Positions 17,392 through 26,351 are shown, counted from the first letter of the stretch. The stretch is DNA of 64,000 nt from JAAEKA01 sp049299095 (GCA_049299095.1 JBAQWV010000143.1:1-64000), one strand, 5' to 3'. Notes: a model not told the origin generated them from the letters alone. A program made the numbers and translations.

Positions 17392-17607
17392 ATGAAACAG
17401 GGTAAACGATTGTTGCTGGCCGCGCTGCTGGTCACTGCGCTGGCCGCCTGCGATGGCTCCGGCAACACAAGCAAGACCCCGCCTCCGTCCGCTACTGTCA
17501 CGCCGAACGCGGTCAATGTGCCCGCGGTGGAAAGCGGTGGATCGCATCAGATGTCACCAGTCGCCACCCCGGACAGCGCCTCCCCCCTGCCCACGCCCGC
17601 GCCGTAA
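17392..17607 (+). CDS. Small lipoprotein
   Basis: The 71-residue protein has a typical lipoprotein signal (lipobox LAAC, Cys20) followed only by a disordered Pro/Ser/Thr-rich tail. GGAGG 9 nt before the ATG supports translation. Similar short lipoproteins are common in this type of genome; the function is unknown. It converges on tyrA, with 8 nt between the stops. Confidence 0.7.
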   Translation: MKQGKRLLLAALLVTALAACDGSGNTSKTPPPSATVTPNAVNVPAVESGGSHQMSPVATPDSASPLPTPAP

Positions 17608-17615
17608 GGCCGCAG

Positions 17616-18578
17616 CTATTTGCCGGGCCGCGGGGGGCGTTTGCGCCCCAATCCCAGCCAGGTTGCCAACAAGCCCCGGCGCTCCACCACTTGCGGAGGT
17701 TCTTCTTCCCAGTGGCCGCTGGCACGGCTCGCCAGCCAGCTTTCGCGCGCGCTAAGTGCTTCTGCAAAGGCTTGGTGCAGCGTATCTTCATCGCCCACCG
17801 CAATGCGGTCGCGCCAGCCCAGCAGATTGTCAATAAAGCCGTCAATCCAGCGCAACAACTGCTCCTGATTGCTCAGCATCGCCGCGCTGAACGAGGCAGG
17901 GTCATGCGTTTCCAGCCGCGTTGAACTTTCAAACTGGCTACCTGCCAGTTGTCGCATCTCGCGCCAGCCTGGTTGGCTGATCACATTCGTCAACAGCGCC
18001 ATGTTCACCAGCGCGGGGAGTTGCTCCACCGCGGCGGCCACGCCGTCGTGTTCCTGCGCGTCCAGGTAGAGCGGCTGTGCGCCCAACGTTTGCACCAGGT
18101 CAGAGGTGGTTTTCACCGCTTGTTCGGCGGTGCTGGGCGCAGGACAGACCGCCCAGGTGCGTTTCTGGAAGAGATCGGCCCGCGGCGCTTCCTCTTCGGG
18201 GCGGATGATGATCGGATGCGTGCCGACAAAGGCCACGCCAGGCGGCAAGAGCGCATCGGCCCAGGCCTGCACCGGCACTTTAACGAGGGCGGTGTCTATC
18301 ACCAGCGCGCCTTCCGGCAGGTCAGCGGCTACCGCGCGCAGCGTCGCCTCGATTTCGCCCAGCGGCAGCGCCAGAATGATCAGGCCTGACCGGTCGCAAG
18401 CATTGATCAAGTTCCACTCGGCGCGGTCAATGGCCTTGAGCTTCTTGGCCCGTTCCAGTGCGGCTGGCTCCTTGTCGTGACCGATGATCTCAAAATCGCG
18501 CGTTTCGCGGCTCAACGCCATCCCGATGGATGTGCCGATCAAGCCAAGTCCGACAATGGTAATGCGTGTTTTCGTCAT
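17616..18578 (-). CDS. tyrA: Prephenate dehydrogenase family protein
   Basis: The 320-residue NAD(P)-dependent dehydrogenase is of the TyrA family and probably makes 4-hydroxyphenylpyruvate from prephenate in tyrosine synthesis. The nucleotide fold VGLGLIGTS is at residues 9-17, then ILALPLGEI, VIDTALVKVPV and the substrate-loop GTHPI. A helical dimerisation domain follows. There is no ACT domain, and a basic Arg/Pro tail of about 35 residues ends the protein. AGGAGG 4 nt before the ATG fixes the start. It is the last gene of a minus-strand group with the HD protein and the site-2 protease. A related 6-phosphogluconate-like dehydrogenase cannot be excluded. Confidence 0.85.
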   Translation of the reverse strand: MTKTRITIVGLGLIGTSIGMALSRETRDFEIIGHDKEPAALERAKKLKAIDRAEWNLINACDRSGLIILALPLGEIEATLRAVAADLPEGALVIDTALVKVPVQAWADALLPPGVAFVGTHPIIIRPEEEAPRADLFQKRTWAVCPAPSTAEQAVKTTSDLVQTLGAQPLYLDAQEHDGVAAAVEQLPALVNMALLTNVISQPGWREMRQLAGSQFESSTRLETHDPASFSAAMLSNQEQLLRWIDGFIDNLLGWRDRIAVGDEDTLHQAFAEALSARESWLASRASGHWEEEPPQVVERRGLLATWLGLGRKRPPRPGK

Positions 18579-18607
18579 GGGACCTCCTGCGACAAGGGGA
18601 TTATGGC

Positions 18608-19150
18608 TTAGCTGGCGTCGTCTGCGGCTTGCAGCGCGGCCAGCAGATGTTCAACGGTGCTCGCGGGCGCGCGCGTGACCTTGTCTTGATGACGGCGGAT
18701 CAATTCAACCGTCAGCGGATCGCAACCGGCGGCGGCGGCCATCTGCGCGCCCAACAGTGGATGATGCAGATGCAAGAAGAAGGGATAGCGCCAGCTTTGC
18801 GGGTCGGCGCTGGCAAGTTTTGACACGGACACGGGCCAAAACGCGCTGAGAATCACCACCAGCACGCGATGCCAGAGCCGGATGCGGCGTCCAGGCTGGG
18901 CGGTTTTCGCCACGTCGTGCAGCAGCGCGGCCGCGTACAGGGCCGGCTGGCCGGGCGTGGTGTGTTGCACGCGGCGCAGCACGTCCAGGCTGTGCTGCTG
19001 GTCACGCGGGGTCATGCGCAGGAACAGGGCTACGGCCAGTGGCGGCAGCCAGTGCTGCACTTCAGCCTGATCAGCCGCGTTGAGGGTGCGGCGGAGCGAA
19101 ACCAGCAGTTGCCGAATGCGATAACGCAGCCGGTGCAAGAGGTGGGGCAC
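18608..19150 (-). CDS. HD-domain protein
   Basis: The 180-residue protein has an HD phosphohydrolase layout: QQHSLDVLRRV (His53), then LYAAALLHDVAKT (His78-Asp79), HLHHPLLGAQMA and a final LIRRHQDK. HD proteins are metal-dependent phosphohydrolases acting on nucleotides, and the substrate here is unknown. The segment around residues 90-112 is hydrophobic and may contact the membrane. The predicted start is GTG at 19150, 7 nt after the site-2 protease stop, so it is part of the same transcript. Confidence 0.75.
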   Translation of the reverse strand: MPHLLHRLRYRIRQLLVSLRRTLNAADQAEVQHWLPPLAVALFLRMTPRDQQHSLDVLRRVQHTTPGQPALYAAALLHDVAKTAQPGRRIRLWHRVLVVILSAFWPVSVSKLASADPQSWRYPFFLHLHHPLLGAQMAAAAGCDPLTVELIRRHQDKVTRAPASTVEHLLAALQAADDAS

Positions 19151-19157
19151 GGGGACG

Positions 19158-19805
19158 CTAACGGCCCAGCAGCCAGGTGACCACGCGCTGCGTCGGTTCA
19201 GAGATCAGCGTGCCGAGAATGTCCAGACGACCCAGGCCCGCGCGGCCGGAAATGCTACCCAGTAAGATCAGGGCAATTAGCACAAAGCCGCCCCATTGCG
19301 CGGTTTTGGCAAACATGGTTGACAGCCGGGCCGGTAACAGCCCCAGCGCAACGCGAAAACCGTCCAGCGGTGCGATAGGCAGCAAATTAAAGAACATCAA
19401 CGCCACGTTGAGCCAGACGAAGACCAGCCAGGTGTATACCACCAGCGAAGGAAACTGCTGATCGGCGGCGAAGGTGCGCCAAGCCAGCGCGGCCAGCCCG
19501 GCCATAATCAGGTTTGACAGCGGCCCGGCCACAGCTACCACAGCGAAATCGCGGCGGCCATGCCGCAGGTTGGCCGGATTAACCGGTACGGGCTTGGCCC
19601 AACCAAACCCAGCCACCAGCACCATCAACATGCCGAACATATCGAGATGCTTCAAGGGGTTGAGCGTCAGGCGTCCCAGATTCTTGGCCGTGGGATCACC
19701 CAGTTTGTAGGCTACCCAGGCGTGGGCGAATTCGTGGACGGTGAACGCGGGAATGAGGGCAATGAGCAGTGCAATCAGTTCTTCTTGACTTCGGCCAAAC
19801 AACAT
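19158..19805 (-). CDS. Site-2 protease family protein (M50)
   Basis: The 215-residue membrane metalloprotease has HEFAH in the first helix (TVHEFAHAWVA) as the zinc motif and LLPIAPLDGFRV as the NPxDG-like third-ligand motif. GDPTAKNLGRLTLNPLKH lies between helices. It should cut transmembrane substrates. This short form without a PDZ domain is common in Chloroflexi and Firmicutes. AAGGATG 8 nt before the ATG supports the start. It is first in the group with the HD protein and tyrA. Confidence 0.9.
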   Translation of the reverse strand: MLFGRSQEELIALLIALIPAFTVHEFAHAWVAYKLGDPTAKNLGRLTLNPLKHLDMFGMLMVLVAGFGWAKPVPVNPANLRHGRRDFAVVAVAGPLSNLIMAGLAALAWRTFAADQQFPSLVVYTWLVFVWLNVALMFFNLLPIAPLDGFRVALGLLPARLSTMFAKTAQWGGFVLIALILLGSISGRAGLGRLDILGTLISEPTQRVVTWLLGR

Positions 19806-20025
19806 GCAATATCATCCTTGTTGACGGACATAAATACGGGTACTATGCAACAACGTACAGGTGAATTATACCCGTTGACCACGAATCGGTGCAATCTATC
19901 CCGTGTTCTGCCGGATGTGTGCTGGATGATGACGGGAACGCACGCCGGACGGGCAGCGTCTATCGCACGTGCATCGCCTGTGGCTGAAAAGCGCAGACCT
20001 GTTAGCCTGCAAAAGGAGCAGACTT

Positions 20026-21273
20026 TTGATCCTAAACTTTAATTACCCGCGACGAATTCTCGCACTGACGCTGGTGGTGCTGGTGCTGGCAGGATGTGCG
20101 CGCGACCGCACAACGCCCCTACCACCGACCGCACCTGCCGTCACTGCAACCGCCGACGGCAGCACGGTATTCCTGCCGGGGGTGTCCGCGGAGGCCAGCC
20201 AGACGGCTGTACCCACCGAGCTTGTGGCTGTGGCGACGAGCGCACCCACGGCAACGCCAGTTGTGGCACCGACGGAGACGCCGACACCTGCACCGCCAGC
20301 CCCCACGCCTACGCCCGCACAAATGCAACTGGCCGACTGGCCCGCGCTGACGTTGCAGGACTGGCCGCGCCCCGCCAACGACAACGGCCTGTGCATTCAC
20401 AACATGGCCGAGGCGTACCCCAACGAGCAAGATATTGATTTACAGATTAGTCGCTTGCAATCCATGCACATGCGTTGGACGGTGATCCATTACGGCGACG
20501 AGCAGCAATTACAGCGCGCGGCGACGCGCTATCGCGACGCGGGCATCATGGTGATTTGGCGCAAGAATGTGCGTTCCTATCAGTCTTATTACGACTGGGG
20601 TCGCGATGTGAAATTGTTGCTTGATCTAGGAGTGACGCCTTACATGCAGCTTTACAACGAACCTTCGTTGCCTGCGGAGTGGGACGATCGGCCCATTGAC
20701 CAGCAGCTTTTCCTGGATAATCTGATGATTGCCGTGGAACAAGTCTACAACGCGGGCGGCTATGTGGGGTTGCAGTTCGTAAATGACGAGTGGCTGGTGG
20801 CCGCGCTGCGCGAGATTAAGGCACGCGGCGGCGAAAAGGTCTTCCAGCGCATGTTCCTCGTGCCGCATCCCTACGGTCTGAACCATCCCCCCAACTACAC
20901 CGCAGACCCGAACGGCGTGCTGGGCTTTTTGCATCAGGCGCGCATCGTACAGGCGGAGATCGGCCTTGTGCCGCCGATGATTGCAGGTGAAGGAGGCTGG
21001 AAGTGGAACGCTACGGATGATCGCAACTTCCCGGCGATTGACGCTGCCCTACACCGCGATTATCACGTCGAAGTATTCAACTGGTTCCGTACCGGCGTGC
21101 TCTCCAACGGTGAACCGCTGCCAGATACACTCTTTGCCTTTTGCCCGTGGCTGCTGTCTGACCGCGGGGATGACAGCGCCTGGTTCGACAGTTTCGCGGG
21201 CGAACGCACGATGACCGTCGAGGCCGTGCGCTCAATCCCGGTCTTCACGCGGCGGTTTAGCTGGAGCCAATAA
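20026..21273 (+). CDS. Lipoprotein with glycoside hydrolase-like TIM-barrel domain
   Basis: The preferred start is TTG at 20026 because AAAAGGAG lies 7 nt upstream and because it places a clean signal peptide with lipobox LAGC directly at the N-terminus; an ATG at 19969 would add 19 polar residues. After a Thr/Pro linker comes a domain of about 310 residues with TIM-barrel features of clan A glycosidases. QLYNEPS contains a likely acid/base Glu (212) and IAGEGGWKW a likely nucleophile Glu (322). The substrate is unknown, and activity is inferred only from these two motifs. The protein is predicted to sit on the outer face of the membrane. Confidence 0.75.
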   Translation: MILNFNYPRRILALTLVVLVLAGCARDRTTPLPPTAPAVTATADGSTVFLPGVSAEASQTAVPTELVAVATSAPTATPVVAPTETPTPAPPAPTPTPAQMQLADWPALTLQDWPRPANDNGLCIHNMAEAYPNEQDIDLQISRLQSMHMRWTVIHYGDEQQLQRAATRYRDAGIMVIWRKNVRSYQSYYDWGRDVKLLLDLGVTPYMQLYNEPSLPAEWDDRPIDQQLFLDNLMIAVEQVYNAGGYVGLQFVNDEWLVAALREIKARGGEKVFQRMFLVPHPYGLNHPPNYTADPNGVLGFLHQARIVQAEIGLVPPMIAGEGGWKWNATDDRNFPAIDAALHRDYHVEVFNWFRTGVLSNGEPLPDTLFAFCPWLLSDRGDDSAWFDSFAGERTMTVEAVRSIPVFTRRFSWSQ

Positions 21274-21341
21274 CACGGTTTTGCCAATTGAGGAGTTGTG
21301 CAGTTGACACTACAGATGTTGTTTCAATGTCGTAGGCGCTC

Positions 21342-22943
21342 ATGACCGCTGATCTGCTCTTTGTTAATGGCAAGCTGTGGACGCAGGACGTGCGTTTTCC
21401 CGCGGCTACCGCGCTGGCGTTACAAGGACCACGCATCCTGGCAGTGGGCGATGACGCGGCGCTGCGTGCGCTGGCTGGCCCGCGCACCGAGATCATAGAC
21501 TTGCATGGCGCGCGTGTGTTGCCGGGCTTAACCGATGCGCATTGCCACTTCCAACTGTGGGCGCAGGCGCGCCAACAACTCGACCTGACAGACGCGCCGT
21601 CGCTGGCCGCGGTGCAGGAGGCGCTGGCCGCGGCCGCACAGCAAACGCCCCCCGGCCAATGGATCCGCGGGTACGGCTGGAATGAAACCGACTGGCCGGC
21701 GGCGCGCCTGCTCACCCGCCACGATCTGGACGCCGCTGCGCCGCAGCATCCCGTCATCCTGTGGCGCAGCGACCTGCATCTGGCCGCGGTCAACACGGCC
21801 GCGCTGCGGCTGGCTGGCATCGTCGCCGCCACCCCTAACCCAACCACAGGTATCATTGACCGCCAGCCAGACGGCCAACCCAGCGGGGTCCTGCGCGATC
21901 ACGCAATTGAGCTGGTGCAGGCAGTGCTGCCCGCACCAGATGCGGCCACGGTAGACGCAGCCATGCGCTCAACCATCGCCGCCGCGCACCAGTTGGGACT
22001 GACCGGCATCCACGATTTTCGCATCGGAGACGCGGCGGAAAGCCGCTCGGCCTGGCACACCTGGCAACGGCTCCATGCTGCGGGCGACCTGGCATTGCGC
22101 GTGTGGCTGATGCTAGACGGCACGCTGCTGGACGAGGCGGTGCAGATTGGCCTACGCAGCGGCTTCGGTGATGACCGGCTGCGCATCGGTGGCCTGAAAT
22201 ATTTCGCGGACGGCTCGTTGGGCGCGCGCACGGCCTGGATGCTGGAGCCGTACAATGATGGCGGCACGGGCCTGCCGGTGGTGCCGATGACACATCTGGC
22301 CGATGCCATCCGCCGCGCTGACGCCGCGGGCCTGACGGTTGGTATCCATGCCATTGGCGACCGGGCGCTGCGCGAGTTGCTGGATGTGTTCCGCGCGGTG
22401 CTGCCCGCTGACCGCCGCCCTACCACGGCGCTGCCGCACCGCATCGAGCATGTGCAGCACAGCACCGTGACAGACTTGCTGCGGCTGGGCCAATTGGGGC
22501 TGGTGGCGTCGGTGCAGCCGGTGCATCTGGCCGATGATCTGCCGCTGGTCGAGCAGGCATTGGGGCCGCGCGGCCAGTGGAGCTATGCCTGGCGCACGCT
22601 GCTGGAAGGTGGCGCGGTGCTGGCACTCGGTTCTGATTGCCCGGTGGCGTCAGCTAACCCGTTTTGGGGCATCCAGACGGCGGTCACCCGCCAACGGCGC
22701 GATGGCAGCCCCGCCGATGGCTGGTATCCTGAACAGCGGCTAACCGTGGCTGAGGCAGTGGCGGGCTACACCCTCGGCCCGGCCTATGCCAGCGGACAAC
22801 TGCACCAGCAGGGCAGCCTGGCGCCCGGCAAGCTGGCCGACTTAATTGTGCTGGATCGCGACATCTTCGCCGTACCGCCGCAGGAAATCGGCGCGACACA
22901 GGTGACGATGACGGTGTTTGACGGGCGGATTGTGCATGGATAG
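21342..22943 (+). CDS. Amidohydrolase family protein (YtcJ/NfdA-like)
   Basis: The 533-residue member of the amidohydrolase-3 group has LLFVNGKLWTQD at the start and the metal motif LPGLTDAHCHFQLW. GGLKYFADGSLGARTAWM, GIHAIGDRALRELLDV and LGSDCPVASANPFWGI follow, and it ends with LAPGKLADLIVLDRD. Known relatives hydrolyse N-substituted formamides or other amides, but the substrate usually cannot be read from sequence. It is probably cytosolic. It starts 68 nt after the glycosidase-like gene, with no good Shine-Dalgarno. Confidence 0.9.
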   Translation: MTADLLFVNGKLWTQDVRFPAATALALQGPRILAVGDDAALRALAGPRTEIIDLHGARVLPGLTDAHCHFQLWAQARQQLDLTDAPSLAAVQEALAAAAQQTPPGQWIRGYGWNETDWPAARLLTRHDLDAAAPQHPVILWRSDLHLAAVNTAALRLAGIVAATPNPTTGIIDRQPDGQPSGVLRDHAIELVQAVLPAPDAATVDAAMRSTIAAAHQLGLTGIHDFRIGDAAESRSAWHTWQRLHAAGDLALRVWLMLDGTLLDEAVQIGLRSGFGDDRLRIGGLKYFADGSLGARTAWMLEPYNDGGTGLPVVPMTHLADAIRRADAAGLTVGIHAIGDRALRELLDVFRAVLPADRRPTTALPHRIEHVQHSTVTDLLRLGQLGLVASVQPVHLADDLPLVEQALGPRGQWSYAWRTLLEGGAVLALGSDCPVASANPFWGIQTAVTRQRRDGSPADGWYPEQRLTVAEAVAGYTLGPAYASGQLHQQGSLAPGKLADLIVLDRDIFAVPPQEIGATQVTMTVFDGRIVHG

Positions 22944-23012
22944 GCAGCAGATAGGTAGACAAGTAGACAAGTATATTGGTAGATTGGGAATTGGGAGATC
23001 GGGAAGCGGGAA

Positions 23013-23041
23013 TTGGTGGATCGGTCGGGAACCTGTATACT
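23013..23041 (+). promoter_or_regulatory. Promoter of sbcD
   Basis: TTGGTG (23013-23018), 17 bp, TATACT (23036-23041). It lies at the end of a G-rich intergenic stretch with short repeats (see the dispersed-repeat finding). Confidence 0.6.
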
Positions 23042-23086
23042 GATGGCCGAAAACTGGTTATTAATCCTCACAGACTGGCTTGAAAC

Positions 23087-24337
23087 ATGGACATACGACT
23101 GCTTCATATCGCTGACATTCACATCGGCATGGAAAACTATGGCCGCACGGATGCGAAAACCGGCCTGAACCAGCGCGTGATGGATTTTCTGCGCCGTCTG
23201 AGCGACGCGGTGGACTACGCGCTTGACCGCGAAATGGATGTGGTGATCTTCGCGGGAGATGCTTACAAGACGCGCGACCCCAACCCCACCTTTCAACGCG
23301 AGTTTGCCCGGCGCATGAAACGCCTGTCCGACGCGGGGATACCCGTAGTGATGTTGGTCGGCAACCACGATCTGCCCGCAGTGGCCCAGCGCGCCACCAG
23401 CATCAGCATTTTCAGCACGCTTAACGTGCCCAACGTCATCGTGGGCGACCGCGAAAAGCTTTGGCAGCTCACTTGCCGCCGCGGCCAGCTCTTGCAGGTA
23501 GCCACTGCGCCTTATCCCCTGAAAAGCGGCCTGCTGACCGACGAGGCCACGCGCGGCAAGTCTATCGCCGAGGTGGATGCGTTGATGCAGCAGGCGCTGA
23601 CGGAGAACATCCGCGCACTGGCGCGCACGGCCCAGCAACAGCCCGATCTGCCTGCGGTGCTGACCGGCCATTTCAGCGTGCAGGAAGCCAGCCAGGGCAG
23701 TGAGCGCAACATTATGATTGGCCGCGACGTGGCTGTACCGCGCAGCACCCTGGCCGATCCCGCCTGGGACTACGTCGCACTCGGTCACATTCACAAACAC
23801 CAAAGTCTAAACGGCGACGCCCACCCGCCGGTGTTGTACAGTGGCAGCATCGAGCGCATTGATTTTGGCGAAGAACGCGAGCCGAAAGGCTGGGTAGACG
23901 TAACCCTGCGTCGTGGGCACACCGACTGGCATTACGTGCAACATTACAAGCTGCCCGCGCGGCCCTTCGTGACGATCCGGGTTGATCTGCGCGAGACCGC
24001 CGACGAGCCGACCGGCGTTGTACTGGCCGCGCTGGATGCGCATGATCTAAACGAAGCGGTGGTGCGAGTCAATATCAAGCTGCGCGAAGAGCAGGAGCCG
24101 TTGTTGCAAGAGCGGGAAGTGCTGCGTGCGCTGCACGCGCGTGCCTACTACGTCGCAGGCGTCAACAAAGATGTGGAACGGGCCGAACGGCAGCGGCTGG
24201 GCGGGGTGGTGGTTGAATCGCTGACCCCCCTCGAACTGTTGGAGCGTTACTTTGTCGCCAGGGGAGTCGCGCCCGAACGGGCAGACCGACTGCTGCAAGC
24301 TGCCGATGCGCTGATGACTCAGGAGCTGGCTGACTGA
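23087..24337 (+). CDS. sbcD: DNA repair exonuclease, SbcD/Mre11 family
   Basis: The 416-residue calcineurin-like phosphoesterase has all five nuclease motifs: HIADIHIG, FAGDAYKTRDP, VGNHDLP, LTGHFSV and ALGHIHKHQ. Mre11/SbcD proteins cut DNA ends and hairpins, normally in complex with the SMC-like ATPase SbcC/Rad50. No sbcC gene follows. Instead a terminator ends this unit and the NurA-HerA operon begins. The C-terminal 120 residues hold the capping region. No Shine-Dalgarno is seen before the ATG. The exact subfamily (SbcD or archaeal-type Mre11) is open. Confidence 0.92.
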   Translation: MDIRLLHIADIHIGMENYGRTDAKTGLNQRVMDFLRRLSDAVDYALDREMDVVIFAGDAYKTRDPNPTFQREFARRMKRLSDAGIPVVMLVGNHDLPAVAQRATSISIFSTLNVPNVIVGDREKLWQLTCRRGQLLQVATAPYPLKSGLLTDEATRGKSIAEVDALMQQALTENIRALARTAQQQPDLPAVLTGHFSVQEASQGSERNIMIGRDVAVPRSTLADPAWDYVALGHIHKHQSLNGDAHPPVLYSGSIERIDFGEEREPKGWVDVTLRRGHTDWHYVQHYKLPARPFVTIRVDLRETADEPTGVVLAALDAHDLNEAVVRVNIKLREEQEPLLQEREVLRALHARAYYVAGVNKDVERAERQRLGGVVVESLTPLELLERYFVARGVAPERADRLLQAADALMTQELAD

Positions 24338-24374
24338 CGTTTTTACCTGACCAGTGTAAAGCAAACAATGAAAT

Positions 24375-24408
24375 GAAAAAGCCCTCAGACGCGCCTGAGG
24401 GCTTTTTC
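24375..24408 (+). terminator. Rho-independent terminator after sbcD
   Basis: GAAAAAGCCCTCAG pairs perfectly with CTGAGGGCTTTTTC over a 6-nt loop. It is probably bidirectional. It separates sbcD from the nurA-herA unit. Confidence 0.9.
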
Positions 24409-24432
24409 ATTTCCCCAAAGTGAAAGCGTTGT

Positions 24433-24461
24433 TTGGCAGCGCGGCTGGCTTCAGGTATAAT
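24433..24461 (+). promoter_or_regulatory. Promoter of the nurA-HAS-herA operon
   Basis: TTGGCA (24433-24438), 17 bp, perfect TATAAT (24456-24461). It is the best sigma70-like promoter in the window and lies 60 nt before the nurA ATG. Confidence 0.8.
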
Positions 24462-24471
24462 GAACTATATA

Positions 24472-24485
24472 CGAATATTTGTTCG
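24472..24485 (+). promoter_or_regulatory. LexA-box-like operator at the nurA start site
   Basis: CGAAT-ATTT-GTTCG differs at one position from the CGAAC-N4-GTTCG SOS box of Gram-positive LexA. It lies in a longer dyad (ATACGAA/TTCGTAT, 24469-24488). It begins 10 nt after the -10, at the expected transcription start, where a repressor would block RNA polymerase. Confidence 0.55.
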
Positions 24486-24521
24486 TATGCACCCCGTAAC
24501 AGACGGCAGTGGAAGGATCGT

Positions 24522-25715
24522 ATGCTGGAGCTGAACAAGCTAACCGAACGCGTAGCCGAGATGGCCGACACATTGGCGCGGCAAAGGACGCGGCTGGAAA
24601 GCCTCACTTTGCAGGCCGAAGCGCGACTGGCCGCGTATGCCGCAGTCAACGACGAACTGCGGGCCAAGCTGACGCGCGCGGGCGAGGTGGATTCGAGCTG
24701 GCGCGGCGCAGAGCCGCTGGGCGACCGGCTCGATGCCGTGCGCACCCTGCCCGATCCCGGCCCGGCGACGCTGATCGCCAGCGATGGATCGCAGATTTAT
24801 CCCGATCCCCACGGCGTGGCCCTGTATTATCTGCTCAACGTCGGCTCGATTGTGTTGCGACAGGGCAGCGGTGCTGCCCCCAGCACCGCCACGCGCAGCC
24901 GCCTCTTTTTCAACGACAACGACCTCTACGACCGTGAAGAGCGCCTGATCGAAACGGACAAGGTCAACGCCGAGCGCGATCTGTGGGAGCTGCAAAAGCT
25001 GGCGGAGCTGGCCTTAGCCGAGCGGCAGCAACTCGGCGGCGACCTGGATCGCCTGCTGGTGGCGCTGGACGATGGCCCGCTGCTGCTGTGGATGCCGCAA
25101 CGCTTGACCGACGTGCAGCAGGAGCGCCGCGTTGAAGAGTTTTCCCGCCCGCTGCGTGAGCTGCGCCAGGTGCAAGCTGTGCCGTTGGGCTATATTGACC
25201 GGCCCCGCAGCGCCAATATCCTGCGCCTGCTGCAACTGGCCGATCTGGCGCTGGAGGAGATTACCACACAGGTGTTGCGCAGCAACCGTTACCGCGGCCT
25301 GTCGGACCGTCTGCTGTTCAATCGGTTGCTCGGCCCCGGCCAGCGCAGCAGCCTGTTCGCGGCTACGTCAGAGATCAACCAGACCTATGCCAAAGAGGGC
25401 AACCGCATCTGCTTCTGCTATCTGAACGTGGCCGCGCCGGATGCTACGCAGCCGCGCGTCGTGCGCGTGGAAGTGCCTGACTGGGCCGCGCGCGACGAAG
25501 ACCGGCTCGACACGGCGCTGGCAGCGGTGTGGCAGGATGCGCGCCTGACCGGCTATCCCTATGTGCTGGCGCGCGCGCATGAGCTGGCCGTGGTCAGTCG
25601 CCACGAGCGCGCCGCACTGGAGCAGATGATGCAGATCGAGATGATGCGCCAGGGCTTGACAGGCGATATTTCCGCCAAGCAACAGAACAAGAACGATGTC
25701 AGTGGACGCCGCTGA
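24522..25715 (+). CDS. nurA: DNA double-strand break repair nuclease NurA
   Basis: The 397-residue NurA-family nuclease works with the HerA translocase to resect DNA ends. The N-terminus is a coiled coil (about 1-45), followed by the catalytic motif TLIASDGSQIYPD (metal-binding Asp in the DGS). Conserved downstream parts include GYIDRPRSANILRLLQLADL and the C-terminal YPYVLARAHELAVVSRHERA. GGAAGGA lies 5 nt before the ATG at 24522; an upstream ATG at 24420 lies in front of the promoter and is rejected. The next gene begins 8 nt after its stop, so the three genes form one operon. Confidence 0.9.
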   Translation: MLELNKLTERVAEMADTLARQRTRLESLTLQAEARLAAYAAVNDELRAKLTRAGEVDSSWRGAEPLGDRLDAVRTLPDPGPATLIASDGSQIYPDPHGVALYYLLNVGSIVLRQGSGAAPSTATRSRLFFNDNDLYDREERLIETDKVNAERDLWELQKLAELALAERQQLGGDLDRLLVALDDGPLLLWMPQRLTDVQQERRVEEFSRPLRELRQVQAVPLGYIDRPRSANILRLLQLADLALEEITTQVLRSNRYRGLSDRLLFNRLLGPGQRSSLFAATSEINQTYAKEGNRICFCYLNVAAPDATQPRVVRVEVPDWAARDEDRLDTALAAVWQDARLTGYPYVLARAHELAVVSRHERAALEQMMQIEMMRQGLTGDISAKQQNKNDVSGRR

Positions 25716-25723
25716 GGTGAAGC

Positions 25724-26326
25724 ATGGAAACAAGCGTTGAACCAACTCAACTGGGCCGTGTACTGCGTTCGGCCACAGCCAGCTTTACGGTGGGCTGCCG
25801 CACGTCGGAGGCCGGTGTGCCACGCTTTGGCGCACTGGTGCGCGTCGAAGCGCCCAACCGCGGCGCAATTTATGGCTTGATCTACGATGTGCGCGTGGAT
25901 GATGACCCCTTTGTGCGGCAATTGCTGGCCGCGGGCGATCTGACGCCGGAGTACGTCGAGGATCAACGCGCACGGCGGCAAGTGCCGGTCGAGGTGAATG
26001 TCGTGGTGGTGGGCGGCCAGGACGCCGCGGGCCGCATCTTTCGCTATCTGCCGCCGCAGCCCCCCGCCACGCTGAGCTGGGTGACGCTGGCTGCGACGGA
26101 CGAGATCAAGGCTTTTGGCGCGCGGCTGGACTTTCTGCCCACACTGCTGAACGCCTTTGAAGCACCGGGCGACGAACTGGCCCCGGCCGCGTTGCGGCAA
26201 ATGGCCGCGGCGCAGGGGGATGCGGAGGAAGCACAACGCTATTTGGTGGCCGCGGGCCGCGAGTTGGCGCGCCTGCTTAGCCGCGACCCTGCGCGCCTGA
26301 ACGCGATCCTGCAACGGCTGCGGTGA
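25724..26326 (+). CDS. Stand-alone HAS-barrel-like protein between nurA and herA
   Basis: The 200-residue protein begins with QLGRVLRSATASFTVGC, then FGALVRVEA and GAIYGLIYDVRVDDD. This beta-barrel pattern is like the N-terminal HAS (HerA-ATP synthase) barrel. The C-terminal half is helical and Ala/Arg-rich. It is encoded between nurA and herA with short gaps (8 and 25 nt). HerA itself also keeps an N-terminal barrel, so this is an additional one, perhaps an adaptor between nuclease and translocase. The HAS assignment is by eye and should be treated as probable; the role is inferred from position only. Confidence 0.65.
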   Translation: METSVEPTQLGRVLRSATASFTVGCRTSEAGVPRFGALVRVEAPNRGAIYGLIYDVRVDDDPFVRQLLAAGDLTPEYVEDQRARRQVPVEVNVVVVGGQDAAGRIFRYLPPQPPATLSWVTLAATDEIKAFGARLDFLPTLLNAFEAPGDELAPAALRQMAAAQGDAEEAQRYLVAAGRELARLLSRDPARLNAILQRLR

Positions 26327-26351
26327 GGAAAAATCAAAGTGGAGACCCGCC

